The notes under the pieces were generated by a model. That model was not told where the DNA came from. It was given only the letters and a program-made list of their open reading frames with translations, and searched no databases. From assembly GCF_016411865.1 (NCBI RefSeq), contig NZ_JAEKJA010000007.1:62001-126000 (forward strand): a stretch of DNA of 64,000 bases. Direction: 5' to 3'. Positions 43,945 through 53,261 of the stretch are shown in pieces; position 1 is the first letter of the stretch, and every line of letters begins with the position of its first letter. Origin of the DNA: Acuticoccus mangrovi (GTDB taxonomy: Bacteria > Pseudomonadota > Alphaproteobacteria > Rhizobiales > Amorphaceae). The translations under genes and the position numbers were made by a program.

Positions 43945-46257
43945 ATGGCAGACGGTCGCTCCCCGAGATTCATTAACAACATCGGCATTTCCTGGAAGCT
44001 CAGCTTCATGGTGGCGCTGCTCGTCGGCCTCTTCGTGGTGGTGGCGGTCGGGGCCCATCACAGCATCGACCGGGTCGACGCGCTGTTCGCGACCTATCGG
44101 GGGGCGACGGGAAAGCAGATCTTCGCCCACGAGCTGGAGGAGAACACGTTCGCCGCCCGCTTCTCCGTCGCCGAATATGTCGCCGACCTCAGCGATGCCA
44201 AACCGCAGGAGGCGAAGGCCAACATCGCCCGCCTTCAGGAGCAGGCCACCGAGGCCGGCGCGTTCCTGAGCGGTGACGCCAAGGACGAGGAGGAGGTCGG
44301 GCTCCTGCAGACGAAGGTCGCCGACTATGCGCGCCAGTTCGACGCCGTCGTGGCGCTGCAATCCAAGCGCGACACCCAGCTGAAGGAGCTCGCCGGCCAG
44401 AGCGGGCGAATCCACGGGCGCATCGATCTTCTCATCCGCGAGTCGCAGCGCCTTCAGAGCGCCAACGCCATGCTCCACGCCGCCGCGGTGAAGGAGGCGA
44501 GCCTCCTCGCCGAGATCGCCGCGATGGACTTCATCACCGACCCCACCACGTCGGGGGGGCGGGACAGGGCGATCGCGCAGGTCGCCAATGCGCGCGTGGC
44601 GCTCGGCCGCTATCGCGACACGGCGGGGCGCAGCGAGCGCATCACCGAGCTCGATCGGGCGCTGCTCACCTATCAGGACCACATCGCCCAGGCCGCGGAG
44701 ACGGTCCAGCTGCGCACCGACCTCGTCAATGGCCCGATGCAGCTTCTCGCCGGTGAGCTCGTGTCGATCGCCCGCTCGATCGACGGGCGAGCCGACAATC
44801 TCCAGCTCCAGGTCGACGCCGCGTCCGATGGCGAGATGGCGCAGACGCGCGACCTGCTATTCTATCTCGCGGTGGTCGCGACGATCGCGGCGGTTCTCGT
44901 CGGCATCTACATGGTGCGCAGCGTGACCGCGCCGATCGGTCGGCTGACCCAGCGCATGGCCGCCCTTGCGAGCGGCGACACCGAGTTCACCATCCGCAAC
45001 CGCAACAGCCGCGACGAGTTCGGCCGCATGTGGAGCGCGCTGCGCAGCCTGCTCGAGACCAGCAAGGTCGCCTATCTGCGCGCCCGGATGATCGAGCAGA
45101 TCCCGCTCGCGGTGATGGTCGCGGACCCCGACGACGACTTCAAGATCACCTTCATGAACGAGGCGACGGTGCAGCAGCTCGAGAAGATTAGCGATCTGCT
45201 GCCGTGCCCGATCGACGACATCATCGGCCGCTCGATCGACGTCTTCCACACCAACCCGGCGCACCATCGGGCGATCCTCAGCGATCCGACGCGGCTGCCG
45301 TGGAAGGCGACCATCAATCTCGGCGGGCGCGAGTATCTCAACCTCAACATCTCCGCGGTCTACAGCCGCAACGGCCACTATGTCGGTACCCTGTTGACGT
45401 GGGGCATCGTCACCGCTCAGGTCAGCTGCACCCGCTCCTTCGAGACCAACATCAAGGCGACCGTGGAGCAGATCGGCACCACCTTCCGCGGCATGCACTC
45501 CCAGGTCCGCGGCATCGTCGAAAGCGTTGAGGCGACCCAGGGGCAGCTCAACTCCGGCGCGGCGGCGGTCACCGAGGCGTCCTCCAACGTCCAGATGGTC
45601 GCCTCGGCGGCCGAACAGCTCGCCTCTTCGATCACCGAGATCTCCGAGCGTCTCGCCCGCTCCACCCAGCGCGCCTCGGAGGCGGCGACGGAGACCGCGT
45701 CGGTCGCCAAGCGCGCCCAGGAGCTCGCCACGGCGAGCGAGCGGATCACCGAGGTGGTGGAAGCGATCTCGGAGATCGCCGGCAAGACCAACCTCCTCGC
45801 CCTCAACGCCACCATCGAGGCGGCGAGCGCGGGCGAGGCCGGCAAGGGCTTCGCGGTGGTGGCGCAGGAGGTGAAGAACCTCGCCGCCCAGACCGCGCGC
45901 GCCACCGAGGAGGTCGCCCAGCAGACCGAGAGCATCCAGGCCCAGGTCCACGTGGTGGTGAAGGGCATCACCGAGGTGTCCCAGGTGATCGAGGAGATTC
46001 GCGAGACCTTCGTGTCGGTGGCCGCGGCGGCGGAAGAGCAGCAGGCGGCAACGCACGAGATCACCGTCAACGCCCAGCACGCGGCCGACGGCGTGGGCAC
46101 CGCGAACTCGACCATCCGCGAGGTGGAGGGGCTGTCGACGTCGAACCTCGATGCGGCGCACTTGCTGATCCGCGCCGCCGAAGAGCTGAGCCAGGCCAAC
46201 GACAACCTGTCGCGCGGCTCGAGCGAGTTCCTCGACACCATGAAGAAGGCGCTGTAG
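43945..46257 (+). CDS. Methyl-accepting chemotaxis protein with PAS domain
   Basis: A 770-residue chemoreceptor: span 1 at about 19-37, a helical periplasmic domain to about 304, span 2 at 306-326, HAMP ([15 protein letters not shown]...), a cytoplasmic PAS domain at about 378-492 ([30 protein letters not shown]) and a C-terminal signalling domain whose hairpin tip is [34 protein letters not shown]. The tip lets it contact CheA/CheW. It has no C-terminal CheR/CheB pentapeptide. ATG 43945 is preferred over an upstream GTG at 43885. The PAS domain between HAMP and tip suggests a second, cytoplasmic input. Confidence 0.9.
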   Translation: MADGRSPRFINNIGISWKLSFMVALLVGLFVVVAVGAHHSIDRVDALFATYRGATGKQIFAHELEENTFAARFSVAEYVADLSDAKPQEAKANIARLQEQATEAGAFLSGDAKDEEEVGLLQTKVADYARQFDAVVALQSKRDTQLKELAGQSGRIHGRIDLLIRESQRLQSANAMLHAAAVKEASLLAEIAAMDFITDPTTSGGRDRAIAQVANARVALGRYRDTAGRSERITELDRALLTYQDHIAQAAETVQLRTDLVNGPMQLLAGELVSIARSIDGRADNLQLQVDAASDGEMAQTRDLLFYLAVVATIAAVLVGIYMVRSVTAPIGRLTQRMAALASGDTEFTIRNRNSRDEFGRMWSALRSLLETSKVAYLRARMIEQIPLAVMVADPDDDFKITFMNEATVQQLEKISDLLPCPIDDIIGRSIDVFHTNPAHHRAILSDPTRLPWKATINLGGREYLNLNISAVYSRNGHYVGTLLTWGIVTAQVSCTRSFETNIKATVEQIGTTFRGMHSQVRGIVESVEATQGQLNSGAAAVTEASSNVQMVASAAEQLASSITEISERLARSTQRASEAATETASVAKRAQELATASERITEVVEAISEIAGKTNLLALNATIEAASAGEAGKGFAVVAQEVKNLAAQTARATEEVAQQTESIQAQVHVVVKGITEVSQVIEEIRETFVSVAAAAEEQQAATHEITVNAQHAADGVGTANSTIREVEGLSTSNLDAAHLLIRAAEELSQANDNLSRGSSEFLDTMKKAL

Positions 46258-46603
46258 CCGCCCTCTCGGCGGCGCCCGAGCATTCAGGCGGCGCCCGAGC
46301 ATTCAGGCGGCGCCCGAGCAGTCAGGCGGCGCCCGAGCATTCAGGCGGCGCCCGAGCATTCAGGCGGCGCCTGGGCAATTCAGGCGGCGCCCTGGCATTC
46401 AGGCGGCGCTTCGGCATTCCGGGGAACCCAGGCACCTCGGCGGCGCCCTGGCATTCCGGCAGCGCACCGGCACCCCAGCGGGGCCCGGCATCCCAGCAGC
46501 GCCCCGGCATCCTCGCGGCACCACGGTGATCGTCGGTCGGCGCTTCGCCGGTCGCACGGCCGTCGACGGCGCGGCCGGCCGCTGCCCGCAGGTGCTCCGC
46601 GGC
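46258..46603. repeat. 19-bp tandem array (about 13 units) filling a tail-to-tail junction
   Basis: Starting 10 bp after the chemoreceptor stop, unit ggcggcgcccgagcattca is repeated without change at 46268-46286, 46287-46305, 46325-46343 and 46344-46362, with one substitution at 46306-46324. Then come increasingly diverged units (20 bp at 46363-46382; 46383-46401; 46402-46420) and decayed ones to about 46519. The unit length is not a multiple of three, so it is unlikely to encode a protein; on the minus strand every unit contains TGAATG. The remaining part (46520-46603) is plain GC-rich spacer with no gene seen. There are no spacers, so it is not CRISPR. Confidence 0.9.
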
Positions 46604-47737
46604 CTACTCGAACGCGCTGAGGAGTGGGGTCGGAAGGCCCCCGCCGGCGAGGCGGGAGCCGAACCAGGCCGCCGCGCCACGCCACCTCTCGAGGCCGGCG
46701 CGGGCGTTCGCCATCGCGGCCACTTCGGAGCGCCAGTCGGCGGGATGGGCGATGGCGCCGTAGTAGCGCTCGGCGAGAACGAGGTGGGCGGTGAAGCGGT
46801 CGGCAAGCTGCCGGTCCATCCGGCGCCGGGCGGCGAGCTGGCCCGCAAGGTCCTGACGCGCGAGGCCGGCATAGGCCTCGGCGGCGAAGAGGACGTGGCC
46901 GAGACCGTCGCCCGCCAGCGGGTCGAGCGCCATCCGCTCCTCCCCGAGACAGAGCACGGAGCTGTCGCCGAACTGCGGCGCCGCCGGCGTGGAGCGGTGC
47001 GGCGGCGTGTGTAGAACGGCGGCGCCGGACCCCGTCACCACCTCCAGCGCGTGGTGGGCGATGCCCGTGGCGCTCGCCGTGTCGCCGCCGGCGCACACCA
47101 CCTGCATCACCACCCCGTTCGCCGGGTGGCGGGCGATGGTCGCCCAGCCGCCCGGGCCCGCCACCACGTGCATGACCGGCTCGCACGACAGCGCCGCGGC
47201 GAGCCCCGACCACTCCACCATCCGCCGGGTCCCGAGGAGGGCGCCACCGTTGGCGCGCCGGCCGCGGGCGAAGACCGCGACGGTGGCACCGCCCCCCGCG
47301 CCCGAACCCGGCGCCGGTGCCGCGGGATGGCGGGCGAGGGCGGCGACGAGATCGGCGGAGGTGACGAGCACGCCGCGGCACGCGATCCGTGCCGCCGGTC
47401 CCGCCCCCCACATCTGGCGGCGCTCGGCGATCGGCTGCCCCGCCTTCAGGATCGCCGCGGCCATCTCGTTGCCGAGGCGGCGGGCGATGGCGCGGAGCGT
47501 CGCTTCCGACACGAGCACATGGTGACCGTCGCCACCGAGGGCGGCGAGGCTCGCGCGCTCGACGGCTTGGCCGGCATTGGCGAACACGGCGGCCGCCAGC
47601 GCCGCGGCCGGCCCGCGGCCGACCACCTCCCACGCCGCGCTCACGGCCAAGTTCCGAGAAGAGCAGGGAACGGCATCGGGCCCGGCCGGCGCAGACACCG
47701 GCACTCCCACGCCGAATACGGCAACATCATGGCGCAA
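46604..47737 (-). CDS. Degenerate FAD-dependent monooxygenase-like protein (LodB/tryptophan-halogenase-like)
   Basis: A 377-residue frame. The C-terminal part resembles flavoprotein monooxygenases: ALDPLAGDGLGHVLFAAEAY corresponds to the D-P-x-G-x-G FAD motif, GGWATIARHP to the GW...P strand, and VAVFARGRRANGGALLGTRR to the DG-motif region. But the N-terminal dinucleotide loop reads FGVGVPVSAPAG instead of G-x-G-x2-G, much of the first domain is missing, and the start must be TTG 47737. It may be a decaying gene or a very divergent member. The usual LodA-type partner is absent. Confidence 0.45.
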   Translation of the reverse strand: MRHDVAVFGVGVPVSAPAGPDAVPCSSRNLAVSAAWEVVGRGPAAALAAAVFANAGQAVERASLAALGGDGHHVLVSEATLRAIARRLGNEMAAAILKAGQPIAERRQMWGAGPAARIACRGVLVTSADLVAALARHPAAPAPGSGAGGGATVAVFARGRRANGGALLGTRRMVEWSGLAAALSCEPVMHVVAGPGGWATIARHPANGVVMQVVCAGGDTASATGIAHHALEVVTGSGAAVLHTPPHRSTPAAPQFGDSSVLCLGEERMALDPLAGDGLGHVLFAAEAYAGLARQDLAGQLAARRRMDRQLADRFTAHLVLAERYYGAIAHPADWRSEVAAMANARAGLERWRGAAAWFGSRLAGGGLPTPLLSAFE

Positions 47738-47896
47738 TCCAACAGTTTAACAAAAACGGCAAGAAATTTTTACACAATACAATAAAGTTCAATGGAGAAC
47801 GGCTGGTCAAAGTACGGATAAAAACACCAGAAATACTTCACGCACGCCGAGTATAGTGAGAACTCCGCGGTTTGGGAAGCGGCGCCGGTGCGGGAG
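47738..47896 (-). promoter_or_regulatory. AT-rich island between LysR and flavoprotein-like genes
   Basis: About 110 bp (47740-47860) with long A/T stretches (tttaacaaaaacgg, aagaaatttttacacaatacaataaag) in a very GC-rich surrounding. This is the sharpest drop in GC outside genes in the window. It probably carries a promoter reading leftwards, but it may also mark a recombination or insertion scar next to the degenerate gene. No clear dyad was seen. Confidence 0.4.
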
Positions 47897-48823
47897 TTAC
47901 CGCGTGGGATCGGCGCCCACCGGCCAGTCGGCGGCGGCCTGAGCGCGGAAGCGCTCCACGAGCCACGCGCCCGCCGGGCCGGGCGGCGTATCGGTGCGGT
48001 AGACCACGTCCATCACGTAGTCCGCGGCGATGGTGTCGGGCATCTCGAGGCGCACGAGGCGGCCTTGGGCGAGATCGTCGCGGATCATCGGCTCGGGCAT
48101 GTTGCCCCAGCCGATGCCGGCCTTCAGCAGCATGTGCTTGGCGCCGAGGTCGCCGAGCCGCCAGGTGCGGCTGCTCATCACGGCGAACTCGCGCCCCCGC
48201 GTCAGCTCCGAGCGGTCGGTGAGCACCAGCTGGACGTGGTCGCGCCCCGCGCCGGGCCGGTCGGCCGAGGCCTCGGTCAGCGGATGGCCGGGGGCGGCGA
48301 CCGGGATCATCGGCACCTGGCCCACCCGCACCCGCTCCAACCCGTCCATCGCCTCCAGCGGCCCCGTCACACCGATGGTGGCGACCCGGTCGAGCACGAG
48401 CTTCGTCACCGCGCCGAGCGTCTCGACATAGAGGTGGAGAAGCACCGTTGGGAAGCGCTCGCTGAAGCTCGTCAGCGCGTCGACCAGCCGCTCTTCCGGC
48501 AGCATCACGTCGATCACCACATGCAGCTCCGCCTCGAGACCTTCGAGGATGCTGCGGCTCCTGGCGCGCAGATTGTCGACGCCGTTGAGGATCGCGCGCG
48601 CCTCGGCGAGCACCATCCGCCCGGCGTCGGTGAGCTGCGGCTTGCGCGTGCCGTGGCGGTCGAAGAGGACGAGGCCGAGCTGGGTTTCGAGGTTGGCGAT
48701 GGTGTAGCTCACCACCGAGGTGGCGCGGTGGAGCCGCCGTGCCGCCCCCGCGAAACTCCCCGCCTCGACGACCGCGAGGAAGACGCGCAGCTGGTCCAGC
48801 GTCGGCGTTCCGACGGTTGCCAT
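47897..48823 (-). CDS. LysR-type transcriptional regulator
   Basis: A 308-residue regulator: winged HTH at 8-66 (LDQLRVFLAVVEAGSFAGAARRL, RATSVVSYTIANLE, then LGLVLFDR) and a periplasmic-binding-like effector domain. ATG 48823 has GAGGA seven bases upstream. LysR proteins usually control a divergent or nearby operon; here it follows the AraC gene by 32 bp on the same strand and may be cotranscribed with it, with the sulfatase module or the flavoprotein-like gene as possible targets. Confidence 0.9.
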   Translation of the reverse strand: MATVGTPTLDQLRVFLAVVEAGSFAGAARRLHRATSVVSYTIANLETQLGLVLFDRHGTRKPQLTDAGRMVLAEARAILNGVDNLRARSRSILEGLEAELHVVIDVMLPEERLVDALTSFSERFPTVLLHLYVETLGAVTKLVLDRVATIGVTGPLEAMDGLERVRVGQVPMIPVAAPGHPLTEASADRPGAGRDHVQLVLTDRSELTRGREFAVMSSRTWRLGDLGAKHMLLKAGIGWGNMPEPMIRDDLAQGRLVRLEMPDTIAADYVMDVVYRTDTPPGPAGAWLVERFRAQAAADWPVGADPTR

Positions 48824-48855
48824 ACCGATTTCCTCGAACGATGAGCGGGGGAAAA

Positions 48856-49923
48856 CTACTCCTCGGTCGAACGTCGAGCAATCGCTCTCGTCCGAGGGTC
48901 GCCGACGGTCACCTTGCGATATTCGGACGGCGGCAGCTGCGTCCACCGCTTGAACGCGCGGGTGAAGCTCGGATGCTCCTCGTAGCCGAGGCTCAGCGCG
49001 ATATCGACGACGGGAAGCGTCGTCTCGCGCAGCAGGCTCGCCGCGCGCGCGTGGCGGGCGACTTCGACGATCTCGCGATAGGTGTAGCCGATGTGGCGCA
49101 GGCGCCGCTGCAGCCCCTGCACGCTGAGGCCGGCGAGACGGGCGGCGCCGTCGATGTCGGTGCGCCCGTCGAGCAGGCGCAGGGCGACGATCGCCGAGAT
49201 CGCGCGGGCGGGCTCCGGCGCGTTGGCGAGCACCGTGTCGGCCGCCAGCTCGCGCAGCGTCACCAGCCGCCGGCTCTCGCCGAAGGGTGTGGTGCGGCGC
49301 TGCGCCAGCTCGCGCTGCGACAGCTGAATGCCCACGCCCGGCCGATCGAACCGGATCGGCACGCCGAGGTGCTCTTGGAGGAGGTCGGCGGTCCGATCGG
49401 ACCCGTAGTTCACGTCGACCGTCTGGGGGCGCCACTGTGCTCCGAGAAACTGGCGGGCGAAGTCGATCATCGGCATGATCACGTGGTCGGAGTGGTGCAT
49501 GCTCGGCCCCTTGAGACGCGGCGGGACGTAGCGCAGCAGCGTGTGGTCTGCCCCGTCGGCAAGCTCCATGTGGCCCACCGTCTGCTGGTTCCAGCTCGTC
49601 TTGGTGAGGCGTATCAGGCCGCTGCGCAGATCGTCCGCGGCAAGGGCATACTCCACCCACATGCCGAAGCCGGTGGAGCGCATGCGCTCGCCCACCTGCA
49701 GCCCGAAGGTGCGGTCCTCGAGGAGCTGGCCGGTACGGGCGAAAATCCCCTGAATCGCCGAAATAGGGACCGGCGTGTGGGGTTCGTCGATGACGCCGAG
49801 CGGGACGCCTTCGCTCCGGAAGATCCGCTCCAACATGCGATGGCCGGCGCGCTCTTCCAGCATCGCGGGGAGAGGCCCCAAGCCGCGTGCCCGGGTCAGC
49901 GCGATCGCATTGGTATCGGACAA
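48856..49923 (-). CDS. AraC-family transcriptional regulator (OruR/ArgR-like N-terminal domain)
   Basis: A 355-residue regulator with a C-terminal double HTH (about 250-340; DGAARLAGLSVQGLQRRLRHIGYTY and VDIALSLGYEEHPSFTRAFKRWTQLPPSEYR) and an N-terminal AraC_binding_2/arabinose-like sensing domain. No ATG fits; the TTG at 49923 is supported by GGAGAG about six bases upstream. It is divergent from the arylsulfatase module across a 545-bp region and is the best candidate for its activator. Confidence 0.87.
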   Translation of the reverse strand: MSDTNAIALTRARGLGPLPAMLEERAGHRMLERIFRSEGVPLGVIDEPHTPVPISAIQGIFARTGQLLEDRTFGLQVGERMRSTGFGMWVEYALAADDLRSGLIRLTKTSWNQQTVGHMELADGADHTLLRYVPPRLKGPSMHHSDHVIMPMIDFARQFLGAQWRPQTVDVNYGSDRTADLLQEHLGVPIRFDRPGVGIQLSQRELAQRRTTPFGESRRLVTLRELAADTVLANAPEPARAISAIVALRLLDGRTDIDGAARLAGLSVQGLQRRLRHIGYTYREIVEVARHARAASLLRETTLPVVDIALSLGYEEHPSFTRAFKRWTQLPPSEYRKVTVGDPRTRAIARRSTEE

Positions 49924-50468
49924 ATATCGCTCTCCGAATGACGCAATATGCTAAGCTCTTTGTATAAACACTGGCAATGGTCCCGCTGCTCGACACGCTA
50001 GAGCACCGGCCGCAGCCGGAGAAACGTGTAGGTTGTGCGATGGCTGTTGCCGTAAAAGTAGACTTAGCCAAAGTATTTAAAGCCAACAATCAGCAGGGCC
50101 GGGGATGCGGTGCGTACGCGCGAGAGGCGCCGCGCCGCGATTGCGCGACCCGGCCCGTCGGCACCGTCGCCCGGGCCGTGATCGGGCCGACCTCCGGCCG
50201 CACGATCGCACCTCACGACACGGCGCTTGCGAACGCGACGCATGACGTCTCGGGCCGCCCGATCCGCGGCGGCCGGACCCTCCGAAACGACACGGTCGCA
50301 TCGCCGCGCGGGGCGCTTCGTGTGTCGTCGCCGGAATGGGAAGAGGGGGTCGGCGCGCCATGGCCGGCCCTTTCGTGGATCAACACGCAGCCGGCACGAC
50401 ACGAGCGGTGGCCGGGCAACGGTCGGCGGGTGTGTGCCGACAGAACACGGAACGAGGGATAGAGAGTT
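49924..50468. promoter_or_regulatory. 545-bp intergenic region upstream of the arylsulfatase operon
   Basis: No convincing gene is found here. The left part (49924-50095) is AT-richer, with aatatgctaagctctttgtataaaca next to the AraC start and gtaaaagtagacttagccaaagtatttaaag at 50053-50083. The right part is GC-rich without codon signal. Close to the sulfatase start, cggcac (50392) and gtgccg (50434) could pair around a long loop, then GAGGGATAGAGAG serves as ribosome site. The length suggests several regulator sites for the divergent AraC protein. Confidence 0.4.
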
Positions 50469-52103
50469 ATGATGAGAACGTTAGTATGGGCGGCCGCGAT
50501 CGCGACAGCGGTCGGCGGGCCGGCCATGGCTCAGGACGCGAAGAAGCCGAACATTCTCCTGATCGTGTCCGACGACACCGGTTGGGGTGACCTCGGTCCC
50601 TATCTCGGCGGCGAAGGGCGCGGCATGCCGACCCCGAACTTCGACGAGCTCGCCGCCGAAGGCATGACCTTCACCAACTTCTACGGCCAGCCGAGCTGCA
50701 CCCCCGGCCGCGCCGCGATCCAGACCGGCCGCATCCCGAACCGTTCGGGCATGACGACGGTGGCGTTCCAGGGCCAGGGCGGCGGTCTTCCGGCCGCGGA
50801 ATGGACCCTCGGCTCGGTGCTGAAGGAAGCAGGCTACAAGACCTACTTCACCGGCAAGTGGCACCTCGGCGAGAGCGACTATGCGCTCCCCAACGCCCAG
50901 GGCTACGACGTGATGAAGTACGCCTTCCTTTATCACCTCAACGCCTACACCTACACCGACCCCAAGTGGCACAAGGCGATGTCCGCGGAACAGCGCGAGA
51001 TGTTCCAGAAGGTCACCAAGGGCGCACTGTCCGGTAACGCCGGTGAGGCCGCCAAGGAAGTCTTCAAGGTCAACGGCGAATACGTCGACACCCCGGACAA
51101 GGGCGTGGTCGGCATTCCCTATCTCGACAAGTACGTCGAGCAGGCCGCCGTCGAGTTCCTCGAAGACGCCGCCAAGGACCCCTCCGAGCCGTTCTTCATC
51201 AACGTCAACTTCATGAAGAACCACCAGCCGAACATCCCGGCGCCGGAGTTCGAGGGCAAGTCCACCATCAAGACCGACTATGCGGACGCGGTGATCGAGC
51301 TCGACACCCGCGTGGGCAACGTTCTGAAGAAGCTCGACGAGCTCGGTCTCGCCGACAACACGCTGGTGTTCTACACCGTCGACAACGGTGCCTGGCAGGA
51401 CGTGTACCCCGACTCCGGCTACACCCCGTTCCGCGGCACCAAGGGCACCGTGCGTGAAGGCGGCAACCGCGTTCCCGCGATCGTGCGCTGGCCGGGCCAC
51501 GTCAAGGGTGGCGTCGTCAACCACGACATCAGCGGCGGTCTCGACCTGATGGCGACCTTCGCCTCCGTCGCCGGCACCACGCTGCCCGAGAAGGATCGCG
51601 CCGGCGAGCCGATCATCTTCGACAGCTACGACATGACCCCGGTGTGGACCGGCACGGGCGAAGACCCGCGTACGGAGTGGTTCTACTTCACCGAGGACGA
51701 GCTTTCCCCGGGTGCGGTGCGCGTGGGCATGTTCAAGTACGTGTTCAACCTTCGTGGTGACGATGGTGCCGCGACCGGTGGCCTCTCGGTCGACACCAAC
51801 CTCGGCTGGAAGGGTGCCTCGAGCTACATCGCGACGGTGCCGCAGGTGTTCAACCTCCTCGCCGACCCGCAGGAGCGCTACGACATCTTCATGACCACCT
51901 TCACCGAGAGCACCTGGACGACGGTGTCGGCGAACGAAGTGGTGGCAAAGCTCCTCAAGAGCTACGTGAAGTATCCGCCCCGCAAGCTGCAGAGCGAGAC
52001 CTACACCGGTCCCCTCACCATCACCGCCTATCAGCGCTTCCAGTGGGCGCGTGAGCAGCTCGCCAAGGGTGGCGTGAGCATCGGCCTGCCCACCGGCAAC
52101 TGA
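50469..52103 (+). CDS. Periplasmic arylsulfatase (type I, formylglycine-dependent)
   Basis: A 544-residue exported sulfatase with signal peptide (VWAAAIATAVGGPAMAQ). Asp35-Asp36 (VSDDTGWGD) bind calcium, Cys77 in SCTPGRAAIQTGR is the C-x-P-x-R site converted to formylglycine, Arg81 stabilises it, and Lys130/His132 (TGKWHLG) complete the centre. It cleaves organic sulfate esters outside the cytoplasm. Codons include more GGT, CGT and CTT than neighbours, pointing to high expression. Start ATG 50469 has a strong purine-rich site. No formylglycine-generating enzyme gene lies in the window. Confidence 0.93.
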   Translation: MMRTLVWAAAIATAVGGPAMAQDAKKPNILLIVSDDTGWGDLGPYLGGEGRGMPTPNFDELAAEGMTFTNFYGQPSCTPGRAAIQTGRIPNRSGMTTVAFQGQGGGLPAAEWTLGSVLKEAGYKTYFTGKWHLGESDYALPNAQGYDVMKYAFLYHLNAYTYTDPKWHKAMSAEQREMFQKVTKGALSGNAGEAAKEVFKVNGEYVDTPDKGVVGIPYLDKYVEQAAVEFLEDAAKDPSEPFFINVNFMKNHQPNIPAPEFEGKSTIKTDYADAVIELDTRVGNVLKKLDELGLADNTLVFYTVDNGAWQDVYPDSGYTPFRGTKGTVREGGNRVPAIVRWPGHVKGGVVNHDISGGLDLMATFASVAGTTLPEKDRAGEPIIFDSYDMTPVWTGTGEDPRTEWFYFTEDELSPGAVRVGMFKYVFNLRGDDGAATGGLSVDTNLGWKGASSYIATVPQVFNLLADPQERYDIFMTTFTESTWTTVSANEVVAKLLKSYVKYPPRKLQSETYTGPLTITAYQRFQWAREQLAKGGVSIGLPTGN

Positions 52104-52118
52104 GGCTTCGACGATCCG

Positions 52119-52146
52119 CTCCGTCCCGTCGTCGCACGGGGCGGAG
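52119..52146 (+). terminator. Hairpin between sulfatase and HAD genes
   Basis: ctccgtcccg/cggggcggag makes a 10-bp stem with one G-U pair and an 8-nt loop, 15 bp after the sulfatase stop and followed by cctcccaaattt. It may partly terminate or protect the highly expressed sulfatase mRNA while allowing read-through into the HAD gene. Confidence 0.5.
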
Positions 52147-52181
52147 CCTCCCAAATTTCAACCCTTCAGGGGGCAACAACA

Positions 52182-53177
52182 ATGCGCAAAAATCGCTTTT
52201 TGTCGGTGCTCGCGGCGCTCGCCGTGGTCGTCACCTCGACGGGGTTCGCTCTCGCCGACACCGATCCTTTGCCGTCGTGGAACGAGGGAGCCACGAAGAC
52301 GGCCATCGTCGATTTCATGACCGCCATCACCACCGAGGGCGGACCGGACTACGTCGCGCCGGCCGATCGCATCGCGACCTTCGACAACGACGGAACGCTG
52401 TGGAGCGAGCAGCCGATGTACGTGCAGCTCGCCTTCGCGCTCGACCGGGTCAAGGCGCTCGCCCCCGAGCACCCGGAGTGGAAGGACGAGGAGCCCTTCA
52501 AGTCGGTCCTCGACGGCAATCTCGAGGCGCTCGCCGCCTCCGGGCACAAGGGCCTGCTCGAGATCATCGCCGCGACCCATGCGGGCATGTCGACGGACGC
52601 GTTCACCGAGATCGTCACCGACTGGATGGCGACGGCGAAGAATGCGAAGACCGGCAAGCTCAGCACCGAGATGATCTTCCAGCCGATGCTGGAGCTCATC
52701 GCCTACCTCAAGGCCAACGAGTTCGACGTCTTCATCGTCTCGGGCGGCGGCATCGCTTTCATGCGGCCCTGGACGGAAACGGTCTACGGCATCGCCCCGC
52801 CCAACGTGGTCGGGTCGTCGATCGCTCTGAAATATGACGACACCGACGGCGCACCCAAGATCATGCGGGAGGCCGAGCTCAACTTCAACGACGACGGACC
52901 CGGCAAGCCCGTCGGCATCGAGAGCCACATCGGCAAGCGCCCCATCGCCGCCTTCGGCAATTCCGACGGCGATTTCGAGATGCTCGAGTGGACCACGTCC
53001 GCGGACGGCCGCCGTCTCGGCATGATCGTGCACCACGACGATGCCGCTCGCGAGTTCGCCTACGACCGCAAGTCTCACTTCGGCAAGCTCGACCGTGCTC
53101 TGGATGCCGCACCGCAAGAAGGATGGACGCTCATCAGCATGAAAGATGACTGGAAGACGATCTTTCCGGCCGAATAA
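52182..53177 (+). CDS. Exported HAD-superfamily phosphatase
   Basis: A 331-residue protein with signal peptide (SVLAALAVVVTSTGFALA). HAD motif I is DNDGT with Asp68 and Asp70, motif II has Ser187 in VSGGG, and motif IV is GNSDGDFEM with Asp262/Asp264; the phosphoserine-phosphatase-like cap lies between I and II. It should hydrolyse phosphate monoesters in the periplasm. GGGGGC precedes the ATG. With the sulfatase it could release both sulfate and phosphate from the same class of external substrate. Confidence 0.87.
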   Translation: MRKNRFLSVLAALAVVVTSTGFALADTDPLPSWNEGATKTAIVDFMTAITTEGGPDYVAPADRIATFDNDGTLWSEQPMYVQLAFALDRVKALAPEHPEWKDEEPFKSVLDGNLEALAASGHKGLLEIIAATHAGMSTDAFTEIVTDWMATAKNAKTGKLSTEMIFQPMLELIAYLKANEFDVFIVSGGGIAFMRPWTETVYGIAPPNVVGSSIALKYDDTDGAPKIMREAELNFNDDGPGKPVGIESHIGKRPIAAFGNSDGDFEMLEWTTSADGRRLGMIVHHDDAAREFAYDRKSHFGKLDRALDAAPQEGWTLISMKDDWKTIFPAE

Positions 53178-53190
53178 GTTGTAAGAGTCG

Positions 53191-53231
53191 AGCGACCTCG
53201 AAGAGAACTTGTCGCCCTCCGAGAGGTCGCT
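53191..53231 (+). promoter_or_regulatory. Long-loop inverted repeat upstream of outer-membrane protein gene
   Basis: agcgacctc (53191-53199) and gaggtcgct (53223-53231) are perfect 9-bp arms around a 23-nt loop, placed 30 bp before the next start codon. It may be a terminator, an attenuator or part of the leader. No T-run follows. Confidence 0.4.
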
Positions 53232-53261
53232 TGGGCCGTCGTGTTCGGAAGGAACAGAGTG

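Noticed and set aside
46380-47633. Minus-strand 417-codon frame over the flavoprotein-like gene and repeat array
   Set aside because: Arg/Pro/Gly-rich, its end is encoded by the tandem repeats, and the other frame holds the FAD-like motifs.
49977-50462. Plus-strand 161-codon frame in the spacer before the sulfatase
   Set aside because: Composition changes abruptly inside it, no start site or family resemblance is seen, and it runs into the sulfatase ribosome site.
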